Shown one piece after another: positions 16,399 through 24,607 of a DNA stretch of 64,000 nt (position 1 is the stretch's first letter; each line of letters starts with the position of its first letter). This DNA comes from Streptomyces avermitilis MA-4680 = NBRC 14893. Its GTDB lineage: Bacteria; Actinomycetota; Actinomycetes; Streptomycetales; Streptomycetaceae. Position numbers and translations under genes: made by a program. The notes below the pieces were generated by a model. That model made no database searches, had not been told where the DNA came from, and saw nothing but the letters and a program-made list of their open reading frames with translations. The stretch covers positions 6,448,001 to 6,512,000 of the forward strand of contig NC_003155.5 of the NCBI RefSeq assembly GCF_000009765.2, written 5' to 3'.

Positions 16399-18717
16399 AT
16401 GTCCGAAGTCAACAGCGCAGATGACGGAGAGCGACCCGACCGGGGCGGTGGGCCGGGGAGGGATCCGGGCGGTGGCGTGCGGCTGGGTGGCTGGACCCGG
16501 TTCGTGACCGCGCGGCCACGGCTCTCGCTGCTCGTCGCGCTGCTGCTCACCGCCCTCGCGGTGGTCGCCGGCGGCGGGGTCGCCGACCGGTTGGGCAGCG
16601 GGGGCTGGGAGGACCCGGCCGCGCAGTCCACCTACGCGACCAAGGTGCTGGAGCGGGAGTTCCCCGGCTCACAGCCCAACCTGCTGCTCCTCGTCGACTC
16701 GGGGCGCCGGTCCGTCGACGCTCCTTCGGTCGCCGCGGAGGCGAAGCGGCTGGCCGCGCGGCTCGCCGCCGAGCCGGGCGTCACGGGCGTCGGCTCGTAC
16801 TGGCAGTCGGGCGCACCCACCCTGCGCGCCGAGGACGGCCACGAGGCGCTCGTCGCGGCTCGCATCACAGGCGACGAGAAGACGGCGAGCGAGACCCTGG
16901 ACCGCTTGGCGCCCACCTATCGGGGCGCGCACGGGCCGGTGAAGGTCAAGGTCGGCGGCCCGGTGGCCGTCCGGCACGAGATGCAGACAACCATCCGGGA
17001 GGATCTGACCCGGGCCGAGCTGATCGCCCTCCCGGTGACCTTGGTCCTCCTGGTGATGGTCTTCGGCAGCGCGGTCGCCGCCCTGCTGCCGCTCGGCGTC
17101 GGCATCGTCGCCATCCTGGGGACCAACGCGGTGCTGCGCGGCATCACGGAGTTCACGGACGTGTCCGTCTTCGCGATGAACCTCACCACGGCCCTGGGGC
17201 TCGGCCTCGCCATCGACTACGCCCTGTTCATCGTGCGCAGGTTCCGCGAGGAGCTGGCGACGGGCGCGGAGCCGCCGGCAGCCATCGCCGCCACCCTGCG
17301 CACGGCCGGGCGCACGGTCCTCTTCTCGGCCCTCACGGTCGCCGTCTCGCTGGCCGCCATGCTCCTGTTCCCGCAGTACTTCCTGCGCTCCTTCGCCTAC
17401 GCGGGCATCGCGGTGGTGCTGCTGGCGGCCGGTGCGGCGCTGATCCTCCTGCCGGCCGCCCTCGTCCTGCTGGGACACCGGGTGAACTCGCTGGACCTGC
17501 GGCGGGTGTTCCGACGTGGGAAGTCACGAGAGACGACCGGGGCGGGAGCCGCCGGGGAGCGGACGGCCGCCGGGGAGCGGACGGCCGACGGAGGAGCCGC
17601 CTGGGGCCGGATGGCGTCGCTCGTCATGCGCCGGGCACCCCTCTTCGCCGTGGCCACCACGGTCGGCCTCGTCGTCCTCGGACTTCCCTTCCTGGGCGTG
17701 AAGTTCGGCACGGCGGACGACCGCCAGCTGCCCTCGAGCGCCGAGGCCCATGTGGTGCAGCAGCACATCCGGGAGGGCTTCCCGGGCAGCCCCGGCGGCG
17801 GTCTGGAGGTGCTCGCCGAGGGACGGGCGACCGAGACGCAGTACACCGCCTACAAGGAGCGGATCGCCGCACTGCCCGAGGTGCGCCGCGTGGACGGTCC
17901 CCTGGTGAAGGGCGACACGGCGTACTTCGCGGTGCAGCCGAAGGGCGAGGCCGTCGACGAGGGCGCCCAACGCCTGGTGGGCGAACTCCGCGCGACGGAC
18001 GCCCCGTTCGACACCTCGGTGACGGGCACGGCCGCGGTCCTGGTGGACTCGAAACACGCGATAGCCGACCAGCTGCCCTGGGCAGCGGGCTTCATCGCCG
18101 TGGTCACCCTGTTCCTGGTCTTCCTGCTGACGGGCAGCGTGCTGATCCCCGTCCAGGCGGTGCTGCTCAACGCACTGAGCCTGACGGCCATGTTCGGCGC
18201 GGTGGTCTGGGTCTTCCAGGACGGCCATCTCTCCGGCCTGCTCGGCTTCACCAGCTCCGGCTCGATCGAGACGACCCTTCCGGTCCTGATGTTCTGTGTG
18301 GCCTTCGGCCTCTCCATGGACTACGGAGTCTTCCTGCTCTCCCGGATAAAGGAGGAGTACGACCGCACGGGCGACCACCGCGACGCGGTCCGCTTCGGCC
18401 TCCAGCGCACCGGGGGCCTGATCACCGCGGCGGCGGTCATCCTGGCCGTGGTGATGGTGGCGATAGGCACCTCGCGAGTGACCAACACCAAGATGCTCGG
18501 CCTGGGCATCGCGCTGGCGGTCCTGATGGACGCGATGGTCGTACGCAGCCTGCTGGTACCGGCGGTCATGCGGCTGACGGGCCGGGCCACCTGGTGGGCC
18601 CCGGCGCCACTGCGGCGCTTCCACGAGCGGTTCGGACTGAGCGAGGGGGAGCCTCCGGCGGCGCCCGAGGAGAAGGAGGCCGACCAGGAGCGGGACAAGG
18701 TCGCGGCACCCGGCTAG
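16399..18717 (+). CDS. MMPL-family (RND-type) membrane transporter
   Basis: The product is 772 residues with two homologous halves. Each half has one N-terminal helix, a large extracytoplasmic loop and a five-helix bundle, the layout of MMPL/ActII-3 transporters. The conserved G-L-A-I-D-Y segment (near residue 272) and G-L-S-M-D-Y (near residue 640) carry the Asp-Tyr pairs used in proton relay. MMPL proteins export lipids or drugs by proton antiport; the cargo here is unknown. It is divergent from a TetR gene with operator palindromes between, so it is probably inducible efflux. The last 30 residues are a charged tail. Confidence 0.93.
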   Translation: MSEVNSADDGERPDRGGGPGRDPGGGVRLGGWTRFVTARPRLSLLVALLLTALAVVAGGGVADRLGSGGWEDPAAQSTYATKVLEREFPGSQPNLLLLVDSGRRSVDAPSVAAEAKRLAARLAAEPGVTGVGSYWQSGAPTLRAEDGHEALVAARITGDEKTASETLDRLAPTYRGAHGPVKVKVGGPVAVRHEMQTTIREDLTRAELIALPVTLVLLVMVFGSAVAALLPLGVGIVAILGTNAVLRGITEFTDVSVFAMNLTTALGLGLAIDYALFIVRRFREELATGAEPPAAIAATLRTAGRTVLFSALTVAVSLAAMLLFPQYFLRSFAYAGIAVVLLAAGAALILLPAALVLLGHRVNSLDLRRVFRRGKSRETTGAGAAGERTAAGERTADGGAAWGRMASLVMRRAPLFAVATTVGLVVLGLPFLGVKFGTADDRQLPSSAEAHVVQQHIREGFPGSPGGGLEVLAEGRATETQYTAYKERIAALPEVRRVDGPLVKGDTAYFAVQPKGEAVDEGAQRLVGELRATDAPFDTSVTGTAAVLVDSKHAIADQLPWAAGFIAVVTLFLVFLLTGSVLIPVQAVLLNALSLTAMFGAVVWVFQDGHLSGLLGFTSSGSIETTLPVLMFCVAFGLSMDYGVFLLSRIKEEYDRTGDHRDAVRFGLQRTGGLITAAAVILAVVMVAIGTSRVTNTKMLGLGIALAVLMDAMVVRSLLVPAVMRLTGRATWWAPAPLRRFHERFGLSEGEPPAAPEEKEADQERDKVAAPG

Positions 18718-18792
18718 CGTTCGGCCGAAGAGACGATCTCCAGGCTCTCCGGTCGGTGGGAGGTCCTGGACGCGGGCGGAAGGCTTGGGCGT

Positions 18793-19836
18793 ATGCGTGC
18801 GGTGGTGTTCGAGCGGTTCGGGGAGCCGGCCGAGGTGCGGGAGGTGGCGGATCCGGAGCCCTCGGAGCACGGGGTCGTGGTGCGGGTCGAGGCGACCGGG
18901 TTGTGCCGGAGCGACTGGCACGGGTGGGTGGGGCACGACCCGGACATCACGCTGCCGCATGTGCCGGGGCACGAACTCGCGGGCGTGGTCGAGGCGGTGG
19001 GCACCCGGGTGAGCGGGTGGCGGCCCGGCGACCGGGTCACCGTACCGTTCGTCTGCGCCTGCGGAAGCTGCGCCGCGTGCGCGGCGGGCGATCAGCAGGT
19101 GTGCGAGCGGCAGGCCCAGCCGGGATTCACGCACTGGGGCTCCTTCGCGCAGTACGTGGCGCTGGAGCACGCGGACGTGAACCTGGTCGCGATGCCGGAC
19201 GAGCTGTCGTTCGGGACGGCGGCGGCGCTGGGCTGCCGGTTCGCCACGGCGTTCCGGGCGGTGGTGGCGCAGGGCAGGGTGGCGGCGGGGGAGTGGGTCG
19301 CCGTGCACGGCTGCGGCGGCGTCGGACTGTCGGCGGTGATGATCGCGGCGGCCTCCGGCGCCCGCGTCGTCGCCGTCGACGTCTCGCCCCAAGCCCTCGA
19401 CCTGGCACGGAAGTTCGGCGCGGCCGCGAGTGTGGACGCCTCGCGCGTCGAGGACACGGCGGCGGCGGTCCGTGAGCTGACCGGCGGCGGCGCCCATCTC
19501 TCCCTCGACGCGCTCGGCTCACCCGTCACCTGCGTGGCTTCGGTGAACGGGCTGCGCCGCCGCGGCCGGCACGTCCAGGTGGGCCTGCTGCCCTCGTCCA
19601 CCGGCTCCACCCCGGTCCCCATGGCCCGGGTGATCGGCCTCGAACTCGAGGTCCTCGGCAGCCACGGCATGGCGGCGCACGCCTACCCGCCGATGCTGGA
19701 GCTGGTGCGCGCGGGGGTGCTGCGCCCCGACCTCCTGGTCACCTCGGCGATCCCGCTGGACACGGCCCCGATAGCGCTGGCGGCCATGGGGACGGCCCCG
19801 GGGGCGGGGGTGACGGTCATCGAACCGTGGCGCTGA
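18793..19836 (+). CDS. zinc-dependent alcohol dehydrogenase, MDR family
   Basis: The product is 347 residues. Catalytic zinc ligands are in G-L-C-R-S-D and G-H-E near residues 38-60. The four structural-zinc cysteines are in C-A-C-G-S-C-A-A-C with a further C after D-Q-Q-V. The nucleotide-binding motif G-C-G-G-V-G is near residue 175, followed by V-V-A-V-D suggesting NAD. It oxidises an alcohol to the aldehyde or the reverse; the substrate is not evident. It follows the MMPL gene by 75 bases on the same strand but shares no clear function with it. Confidence 0.9.
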   Translation: MRAVVFERFGEPAEVREVADPEPSEHGVVVRVEATGLCRSDWHGWVGHDPDITLPHVPGHELAGVVEAVGTRVSGWRPGDRVTVPFVCACGSCAACAAGDQQVCERQAQPGFTHWGSFAQYVALEHADVNLVAMPDELSFGTAAALGCRFATAFRAVVAQGRVAAGEWVAVHGCGGVGLSAVMIAAASGARVVAVDVSPQALDLARKFGAAASVDASRVEDTAAAVRELTGGGAHLSLDALGSPVTCVASVNGLRRRGRHVQVGLLPSSTGSTPVPMARVIGLELEVLGSHGMAAHAYPPMLELVRAGVLRPDLLVTSAIPLDTAPIALAAMGTAPGAGVTVIEPWR

Positions 19837-19911
19837 GCCCGTAGTCCGAGGGCGCCGGTGCCGGCGCACGCACCCCGCCCACGTCGGGGGCAGGGTGCGG
19901 CAGCGACGCGG

Positions 19912-20112
19912 TCAGAGGTCTCTGCGGCCGCGGTTGCCCGGCCGGGAGGCGACCCAGGCCCGGACGGTGTCGGCGTACCAGTAGGGTTTCCCGCCCTCCA
20001 CATGGTCGGGCGGTGGCAGCAGACCGTGCTTGCGATACGACCTCACGGTGTCCGGCTGGACCCGGATGTGCGCAGCGATCTCCTTGTACGACCAAAGGCG
20101 ACGGTCGGTCAT
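19912..20112 (-). CDS. small helix-turn-helix protein, MerR/excisionase-like
   Basis: The product is 66 residues. W-S-Y-K-E-I-A-A-H-I-R-V-Q-P-D-T-V-R-S-Y is a winged-helix DNA-binding domain of the MerR/BldC-like type, followed by the wing G-K-P-Y-W-Y and a basic tail. ATG 20112 is chosen because GGGGAGGTG is placed about eight bases upstream; an earlier in-frame start at 20190 would add an unstructured leader. It has no sensor domain, so it is either a constitutive DNA binder or an architectural or recombination factor. Its targets are unknown. Confidence 0.82.
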   Translation of the reverse strand: MTDRRLWSYKEIAAHIRVQPDTVRSYRKHGLLPPPDHVEGGKPYWYADTVRAWVASRPGNRGRRDL

Positions 20113-20455
20113 CAGTGGCACCTCCCCGCGCGCGCCGCGGCGTCGGCCGGGACGGCCGTCGGGGGAGCCGGACGCTGCGCTGGCGATCACAAAGCCTGTG
20201 CCCCGTGAACGACAGAGAGTGAGGAGAGGAAAGCGTCTGTTGACCGAGTGTGACCCGGGACCCGCCTACACGTGACGGATGTGACAGGAAGAGGGACTTT
20301 GTGACACGAGCGAGGTATTTCCCCGGCACGCAGGACGGGCCGGACCCGCCGCGCCGTATCCGGCCCGCCGGCTCCCCGCTTCCCCCGGGCTCCCGCTGAA
20401 CGCGCAGCGTGCCGTCAGCCGATCCTCCCGGTCTCGGAAAAAGCGCACGGTCCCC
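20113..20455. other. upstream region of the HTH gene
   Basis: No gene is supported here. TGTGAC occurs twice near 20280-20305 as a short direct repeat and may belong to the promoter of the HTH gene (minus strand). Confidence 0.3.
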
Positions 20456-20717
20456 CCGAGCGCCGAGCGCCGAGCGCCGAGCGCCGAGCCCCGAGTCCCG
20501 AGCCCGGTCCGCCGAGCCCCGAGTCCCGAGCCCGGTCCGCCGAGCCCCGAGTCCCGAGCCCGGTCCGCCGAGCCCCGAGCGCCGAGCCCCGAGTCCCGAG
20601 CCCGGTCCGCCGAGCCCCGAGTGCCGAGCCCTGAGTCCCGAGCCCGGTCCGCCGAGCCCCGAGCGCTCGGCGGACCGCAGAGCCCGCAGAGTCCGCACAG
20701 CCCGCAGAGTCCGCAGG
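20456..20717. repeat. heptad minisatellite with 28/42-bp higher-order period
   Basis: The stretch is built of seven-base units of the form GCCGAGC, CCCGAGT, CCCGAGC and CCGGTCC. The unit CCCGGTCC recurs at 20503, 20531, 20559, 20601 and 20643, that is at steps of 28, 28, 42 and 42, all multiples of seven. A second short repeat (CGCAGAGTC-like) follows to 20717. It lies just past the 3' end of iolE and has no sensible coding frame. Confidence 0.85.
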
Positions 20718-20755
20718 GGCCAGGAACCCGGAGCCCCGCGCCTCCCGCGGCCCCT

Positions 20756-21673
20756 CTACGCCCCGCAGGACCGCAAGAACGCCCGGGTTCGCTGGGCGAT
20801 CGGCAGTGGCTTGTCCGGCTCGCACGGGTACATGTCCTGCTCGACGATCGCGAAGAGGTCGACGTCCAGCTTCTGCGCGGCCGCCAGCACCGGCTCCAGT
20901 GCCGGTACGCCGGACGGCGGCTCGCACATCACGCCACGGGCCACGGCCGGACCGAAGGGAACCTCGCCGGCCCGGACGTCGGCGAGGATCTCCGGGTCCA
21001 CCTGCTTCAGGTGCAGGTAGCCGATCCGCTCCCCGTAGGTCTCGATGAGCTTGACGCTGTCGCCGCCGCAGTACGCGTAGTGCCCGGTGTCCAGGCACAG
21101 CGACACCGCGGACGAGTCGGTCCCGTCGAGGAACCGGGTGACGTTCTCCTCGCTGTCGATGTGCGTGTCGGCGTGCGGGTGGACGACGATTTCCAGCCCG
21201 TAGCGCTCGCGCACCTCACGGCCGAGGCGCTCGGTCCCCGTCGTGAGGTGCCGCCACTGCTCAGCGGTCAGCGTGCTCGGCTCCAGTACCTCGCCCGTCT
21301 TGTCGTCGCGCCAGAAGGACGGGATCACGACGAGGTGCGACGCGCCCATCGCCTGGGTGAGTGCCGCGATGTCCGACACATGCGCCCAAGTGGACTCCCA
21401 CACGTCCGGCCCCCGGTGCAGCCCGGTGAACACCGTGCCGGCGGAGACCTTGAGCCCGCGCCGCGCGGTCTCCTCGGTGAGCACCGCGGGGTCGGTGGGC
21501 AGATAGCCGTACGGGCCCAGTTCGATCCACTCGTACCCGGAGCGGGCGACCTCGTCGAGGAAGCGCTGCCAGGGCACCTGCCGGGGGTCGTCGGGGAACC
21601 AGACGCCCCAGGAGTCGGGAGCCGACCCGACGCGGATGCGGGAGAGTGAGGACTGTGGTGACAACGACGTCAT
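20756..21673 (-). CDS. iolE: inosose dehydratase-like TIM-barrel protein
   Basis: The product is 305 residues of the sugar phosphate isomerase/epimerase (AP endonuclease 2) fold. It starts R-I-R-V-G-S-A-P-D-S-W-G-V-W-F, typical of IolE/MocC-type proteins. Metal ligands are expected in E-L-G-P-Y-G-Y, H-P-H-A-D-T-H, C-L-D-T-G-H and V-E-Q-D. IolE converts 2-keto-myo-inositol to 3D-(3,5/4)-trihydroxycyclohexane-1,2-dione, the substrate of IolD encoded nearby. ATG 21673 is preferred over an upstream in-frame start that would overlap the promoter. It is divergent from iolC, so a shared regulator is likely. Confidence 0.87.
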   Translation of the reverse strand: MTSLSPQSSLSRIRVGSAPDSWGVWFPDDPRQVPWQRFLDEVARSGYEWIELGPYGYLPTDPAVLTEETARRGLKVSAGTVFTGLHRGPDVWESTWAHVSDIAALTQAMGASHLVVIPSFWRDDKTGEVLEPSTLTAEQWRHLTTGTERLGREVRERYGLEIVVHPHADTHIDSEENVTRFLDGTDSSAVSLCLDTGHYAYCGGDSVKLIETYGERIGYLHLKQVDPEILADVRAGEVPFGPAVARGVMCEPPSGVPALEPVLAAAQKLDVDLFAIVEQDMYPCEPDKPLPIAQRTRAFLRSCGA

Positions 21674-21693
21674 GGGCGCCAGCTTCCGACCGG

Positions 21694-21732
21694 GAGAAAG
21701 CGCTGTCAAGGTGTCGTCCGAATGTCTGGACA
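21694..21732. promoter_or_regulatory. operator-like palindromes between iolE and iolC
   Basis: AAAGCGCTGT (centre AGCGCT) lies near 21697 and TGTCTGGACA at 21723-21732 is a palindrome around TG. Both are in the divergent promoter interval. The regulator is not identifiable from the sequence. Confidence 0.4.
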
Positions 21733-21737
21733 AAACA

Positions 21738-21767
21738 TTGACAGGGCTCCCGCGACCCGACTAGACC
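21738..21767 (+). promoter_or_regulatory. iolC promoter, -35 TTGACA and -10 TAGACC
   Basis: TTGACA (21738-21743) and TAGACC (21762-21767) are 18 bases apart, close to the vegetative sigma consensus. The -10 ends 29 bases before the iolC ATG. Confidence 0.6.
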
Positions 21768-21796
21768 TGTGGGCAGCCGATTGCGAAGGGGAGTCG

Positions 21797-22747
21797 ATGG
21801 CGTACGACCTGATCACCATGGGACGGATCGGAGTGGACCTCTATCCGTTGCAGACGGGCGTGCCCCTCCCACAGGTGACGTCCTTCGGGAAGTTCCTCGG
21901 CGGCTCGGCGACGAACGTCGCGGTGGCCGCGGCGCGGCTCGGCCGCAGCACCGCGGTTGTCACACGGACGGGTGATGACCCGTTCGGCACGTACATCCAC
22001 GAGGCGCTGCGCGGCTTCGGTGTCGACGACCGCTGGGTCACGCAGGTCGCCGGGCTGCCGACACCGGTCACGTTCTGCGAGATCTTCCCGCCGGACGACT
22101 TCCCGCTCTACTTCTACCGGCAGCCCAAAGCGCCGGACCTGGAGATCGACGCGCACGAGCTGGACCTGGACGAGATCCGCGCCGCGCGCATCTTCTGGAT
22201 GACGGGCACCGGCCTGAGCGAGGAGCCCAGCCGCACGGCCACCCTCGCGGCCCTCGCCCACCGCGCCAAGTCCGGTACGACGGTCTTCGACCTCGACTGG
22301 CGCCCCATGTTCTGGGCCGACCCCGCACAGGCCCGCCCCTTCTACACCGAGGCCCTGCGCCACACCACGGTCGCCGTCGGCAACGTCGACGAGGTGGAGA
22401 TCGCCACGGGAGAGCGGGACCCGCACTCGGCCGCTCGCGCGCTGCTGGCCGCGGGTGTCGAACTCGCCGTCGTCAAGCAGGGCCCCAAGGGCGTCCTCGC
22501 CGTCCATCGCGACGGTACGACGGCCGAGGTCCCGCCCCTGCCCGTCAAGGTCCTCAACGGCCTCGGCGCAGGTGACGCCTTCGGCGGCTCGCTCTGCCAC
22601 GGGCTCCTCGACGGCTGGGACCTGGAGCGGCTCATGCGGTACGCGAACGCGGCGGGCGCCATCGTCGCCTCCCGCCTGGAGTGTTCCTCCGCGATGCCCA
22701 CCCCGGCCGAGGTCGAGGACGCGCTCACGGCGGGAGCGGTCCTGTGA
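21797..22747 (+). CDS. iolC: 5-dehydro-2-deoxygluconokinase
   Basis: The product is 316 residues of the PfkB/ribokinase family. Signature 1 is G-G-S-A-T-N-V-A-V-A-A near residue 35, and signature 2 with the catalytic Asp is G-L-G-A-G-D-A-F-G-G-S near residue 255. IolC phosphorylates 2-deoxy-5-keto-gluconate in inositol breakdown. ATG 21797 has GAAGGGGAG upstream. The stop overlaps the next start (GTGA). Confidence 0.93.
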   Translation: MAYDLITMGRIGVDLYPLQTGVPLPQVTSFGKFLGGSATNVAVAAARLGRSTAVVTRTGDDPFGTYIHEALRGFGVDDRWVTQVAGLPTPVTFCEIFPPDDFPLYFYRQPKAPDLEIDAHELDLDEIRAARIFWMTGTGLSEEPSRTATLAALAHRAKSGTTVFDLDWRPMFWADPAQARPFYTEALRHTTVAVGNVDEVEIATGERDPHSAARALLAAGVELAVVKQGPKGVLAVHRDGTTAEVPPLPVKVLNGLGAGDAFGGSLCHGLLDGWDLERLMRYANAAGAIVASRLECSSAMPTPAEVEDALTAGAVL

Positions 22748-23778
22748 GGGCGGGGCAGGTCGGCGGGGGCCGGCACGGAGACGAACAAGGCGCAGGAGAC
22801 GGCGGCGCGCCGGCGCGAGGCAGCGACGGCCCCGCACGCGCACGAAGCGGAGACGGCCCCACGCACGCGCGCGTGGGCGACGGCACTCCGCACGCGCGCG
22901 TGGACGTCGCCCACCTCGTCCGCACCCGCACCCACCACCCCGAGGCGATCGCCGAGGCCGCCGCGCGCCGCCCCCGCCGCGCCCTCCTCGGCAACGACAC
23001 CGGCCGGCTGATGATCGTCGCCGCCGACCACCCCGCCCGCGGTGCCCTTGCCGTCGGCGACCGCACCCTGGCGATGGCCAACCGTGCCGACCTCCTGGAG
23101 CGGCTCTGCCTCGCGCTGTCCCGCCCCGGCGTGGACGGCGTGCTCGCCACCGCCGACATCCTGGACGACCTGCTGCTCCTCGGCGCCCTCGACCGCAAGG
23201 TCGTCATCGGCTCGATGAACCGCGGTGGACTGGCGGGCGCCTCCTTCGAACTGGACGACCGTTTCACCGGCCACCGCCCGCAGGACATCGAGCGCCTCGG
23301 CTTCGACGCGGGCAAGCTGCTCCTGAGGATCGACTACGACGACCCGGGATCCCTCAACACCCTCGAATCCACCGCCCGGGCCATCGACGACATGGCCGCG
23401 CGCAGACTCCCCGTCTTCGTCGAGCCGTTCCTGTCCCGACGCGGGGCGGACGGCAAGCTCCGCAACGATCTGAGCGCCGAGGCCGTGATCAAGTCCATCG
23501 CCATCGCCGCCGGCCTCGGCGGCAGTTCGGCGTACACCTGGCTGAAGGTCCCCGTCACCGAGAACCCGGACGACATGGCCCGGGTCATGGAGACCTCGAC
23601 GCTGCCCGCCGTCCTGCTCGGCGGCGACGTCGGCGAGGACCAGGAGGGCGCGTACGAGAAGTGGCGCGGCGCGCTGCAACTTCCCACCGTTCAGGGGCTG
23701 GTGGTCGGCCGGTCGCTGCTGTACCCGGCGGACGGCGATGTGGCCGCCGCCGTGGACACCGCCGTAGGACTGCTGTGA
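22744..23778 (+). CDS. Cgl0158-type beta/alpha-barrel aldolase of the inositol cluster
   Basis: The product is about 344 residues with a class I aldolase-like barrel (R-L-M-I-V-A-A-D-H-P-A-R-G, K-V-V-I-G-S-M-N-R-G, F-V-E-P-F, and L-K-V-P-V with a candidate Schiff-base Lys). It is the type next to iolC in corynebacteria and Streptomyces and probably splits 2-deoxy-5-keto-gluconate 6-phosphate, replacing IolJ. GTG 22744 overlaps the iolC stop. The first 50 residues are low-complexity and include a repeated H-A-R-V, so GTG 22900 (V-D-V-A-H-L-V) is a real alternative start. Confidence 0.82.
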   Translation: MRAGQVGGGRHGDEQGAGDGGAPARGSDGPARARSGDGPTHARVGDGTPHARVDVAHLVRTRTHHPEAIAEAAARRPRRALLGNDTGRLMIVAADHPARGALAVGDRTLAMANRADLLERLCLALSRPGVDGVLATADILDDLLLLGALDRKVVIGSMNRGGLAGASFELDDRFTGHRPQDIERLGFDAGKLLLRIDYDDPGSLNTLESTARAIDDMAARRLPVFVEPFLSRRGADGKLRNDLSAEAVIKSIAIAAGLGGSSAYTWLKVPVTENPDDMARVMETSTLPAVLLGGDVGEDQEGAYEKWRGALQLPTVQGLVVGRSLLYPADGDVAAAVDTAVGLL

Positions 23779-23785
23779 GGGCCGC

Positions 23786-24607
23786 ATGACCACCAACCTG
23801 TACGTCCCCCAGGGCGCCACCTCGGGCCCCCAGTACGTCCTCGACATCGACCCCGAGCGGGCCGGCTGGACGTACAGCAGCCTGCGGATCGTGGAGCTCG
23901 CGCCGGGCGGCACCCACACCTTCACCACCGGTGACAGTGAGTGGATCGTGCTTCCCCTGGGCGGCGCCTGTACCGTGGAAATCGAGGGCAAAGAGTTCCA
24001 ACTCCTGGGCAGGGAAAGCGTGTTCGCGGGGGTCACCGACTTCGCGTACGTGCCCCGTGACGCCCGGGCACAGATCGCCTCCGGCGCGGGAGGCCGCTTC
24101 GCCCTGGCAGGAGCGAAGTGCGAGCGCCGACTCCCCGCCCGCTACGGCCCCGCGCCGGAGGTTCCCGTCGAAGACCGAGGCAGCGGCAACTGCGCCCGCC
24201 AGGTGCGCAATTTCGCCTCCGCCGACGCCTTCGACTGCGACAAGCTCATCGCCGTCGAGGTCATCACCCCCGGCGGCAACTGGTCCTCGTACCCGCCGCA
24301 CAAGCACGACGAGAACCGGCCCGGAGCCGAAACGGAACTCGAGGAGATCTACTACTTCGAGATCGACGGCCCGAACGGTTTCGGGTACCAGCGCGTATTC
24401 CCCTCACGCGTGGGCGGATCCGACGTCCTCGCGGAGGTCCGCACCGGCGACGCCGTCCTCGTCCCCGACGGCTGGCACGGCCCGTCGGTCGCCCAGCCGG
24501 GCCACGCCATGTACTACCTGAACGTCATGGCGGGGCCGGGTCAGGAGCGGCAGTGGCGGATCTGCTTCCACCCGGACCACGTAGAGAGCACAGGGGGGTA
24601 CCGATGA
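23786..24607 (+). CDS. iolB: 5-deoxy-glucuronate isomerase
   Basis: The product is 273 residues, a bicupin of the KduI/IolB family. The metal site is in S-S-Y-P-P-H-K-H-D with E-E-I-Y-Y-F-E and a later H in W-H-G-P-S. It isomerises 5-deoxy-glucuronate to 2-deoxy-5-keto-gluconate. It begins seven bases after the aldolase stop and overlaps iolD by four bases (ATGA). Confidence 0.94.
   Translation: MTTNLYVPQGATSGPQYVLDIDPERAGWTYSSLRIVELAPGGTHTFTTGDSEWIVLPLGGACTVEIEGKEFQLLGRESVFAGVTDFAYVPRDARAQIASGAGGRFALAGAKCERRLPARYGPAPEVPVEDRGSGNCARQVRNFASADAFDCDKLIAVEVITPGGNWSSYPPHKHDENRPGAETELEEIYYFEIDGPNGFGYQRVFPSRVGGSDVLAEVRTGDAVLVPDGWHGPSVAQPGHAMYYLNVMAGPGQERQWRICFHPDHVESTGGYR

Noticed and set aside
20456..20717. 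CRISPR array
   Set aside because: The units are seven-base tandem repeats with no spacers and no cas genes nearby.
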